Of a stretch of 64,000 bases of DNA, positions 63,739 through 64,000 are shown piece by piece. This DNA is from CAVTWH01 sp963794685. GTDB taxonomy: Bacteria > Actinomycetota > Actinomycetes > Mycobacteriales > Micromonosporaceae. The translations under genes and the position numbers were made by a program. Location of the stretch: NCBI GenBank assembly GCA_963794685.1, contig CAWCFK010000015.1:62001-126000 (forward strand), in the 5' to 3' direction. The notes under the pieces were generated by a model. It saw only the letters and a program-made list of their open reading frames with translations. It ran no database searches and had not been told where the DNA came from. Position 1 is the stretch's first letter. Each line of letters starts with the position of its first letter.

Positions 63739-64000
63739 TCATTTCCCGGTGGTCGCGGCCTGCCGCCAGGAGTCAGCCGTCTGTTGGTCGTAGTAGCGGG
63801 TGAATCCGCAACTCCAGGCGATGGGGGCAGTCAGCGGAGCTCCTCCCCAACGGGGCTCACCGGAGACAAGCAGGCGGGATCCGACTCCATACGAATGGAA
63901 GGACTCGACCGGGCCGTACTGCGCCCCGGCCAGGGGCGGATCCATGTCCACCGTGACGGTTGGTCCGGTGCCGCCGAAGAACCACTCGCCAACCGCGAAT
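63739..64000 (-). CDS. Hypothetical protein (5' end outside window)
   Basis: The C-terminal 86 residues of a protein whose frame is open to the right edge (FAVGEWFFGGTGPTVTVD ... TADSWRQAATTGK). It reads as a beta-rich secreted-type domain with several aromatic residues and one Cys. Family not recognised. It is convergent with the GT39-like gene, 7 bases apart. Confidence 0.55.
   Translation of the reverse strand, partial: FAVGEWFFGGTGPTVTVDMDPPLAGAQYGPVESFHSYGVGSRLLVSGEPRWGGAPLTAPIAWSCGFTRYYDQQTADSWRQAATTGK

Overview
The window is a piece of the chromosome of a very GC-rich actinobacterium. I infer the family Micromonosporaceae (Micromonospora or a close relative) from several features: a BldC regulator, DUF3073, DUF3151 and DUF5926-type genes around purine synthesis, a Pro-rich ParA-like protein, actinobacterial fatty-acid genes of the HtdX/FabG4/FadA2 type, and secreted GH6-CBM2 and GH46 enzymes. 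I see no phage, transposon or CRISPR.

Layout. 1-12 kb: a class II aldolase (cut by the left edge), DedA and DUF2127 membrane proteins, the amrS-amrB pair, class II fructose-bisphosphate aldolase, a LOG-family protein, DUF3151, a long Pro-rich ParA-like ATPase and a diacylglycerol-kinase-like protein. 12-44 kb: purine synthesis genes purA, purD, purB, purS-purQ-purL, purF and purM, interleaved with lipid genes (acyl-CoA ligase, acyl-CoA dehydrogenase, SCP2, TetR, HtdX, FabG4, FadA2), a TasA-like/SipW-type signal peptidase pair, a GH6 cellulase, an alpha/beta hydrolase behind a probable attenuator, and a manganese (yybP-ykoY) riboswitch in front of a UPF0016 exporter. purC is absent from the window. 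43.7-45.1 kb: a two-gene RiPP locus, a radical SAM/SPASM maturase plus a short precursor with an aromatic-rich C-terminus (cyclophane type). 45-54 kb: DUF3073, DUF5926-like, bldC, a membrane-anchored HExxH protein, a PrsW protease, a thioesterase, GNAT and MarR. 54-64 kb: an MFS transporter fused to a universal-stress domain, an aminoglycoside-phosphotransferase-like kinase, an AI-2E family protein, a chitosanase, tRNA-Trp, three tandem structured RNAs, a Ro60 (TROVE) protein, a HIT protein and a GT39-like membrane protein.

The most interesting region is 59.4-61.4 kb. Directly upstream of the bacterial Ro60 orthologue are three tandem RNAs. They share an internal loop and a UACUUCG motif but have different, individually complementary closing stems. 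The third contains a complete, circularly permuted tRNA-like module (T-arm, acceptor stem closed by a CCACA loop, U8-A9, D-arm). These are best explained as a family of Y RNAs (YrlA-type) partnering with the Ro protein. Other notable items are the RiPP locus, a leader peptide with mutually exclusive hairpins at 29.4 kb, and a TACTCGCGAGTA palindrome shared in degenerate form by lipid genes.

Sequence quality: at least nine genes, including purQ, carry apparent single-base frameshifts. Most are +1 changes in G/C runs. I read these as base-calling errors more than real pseudogenes and annotate each as one gene across the shift.
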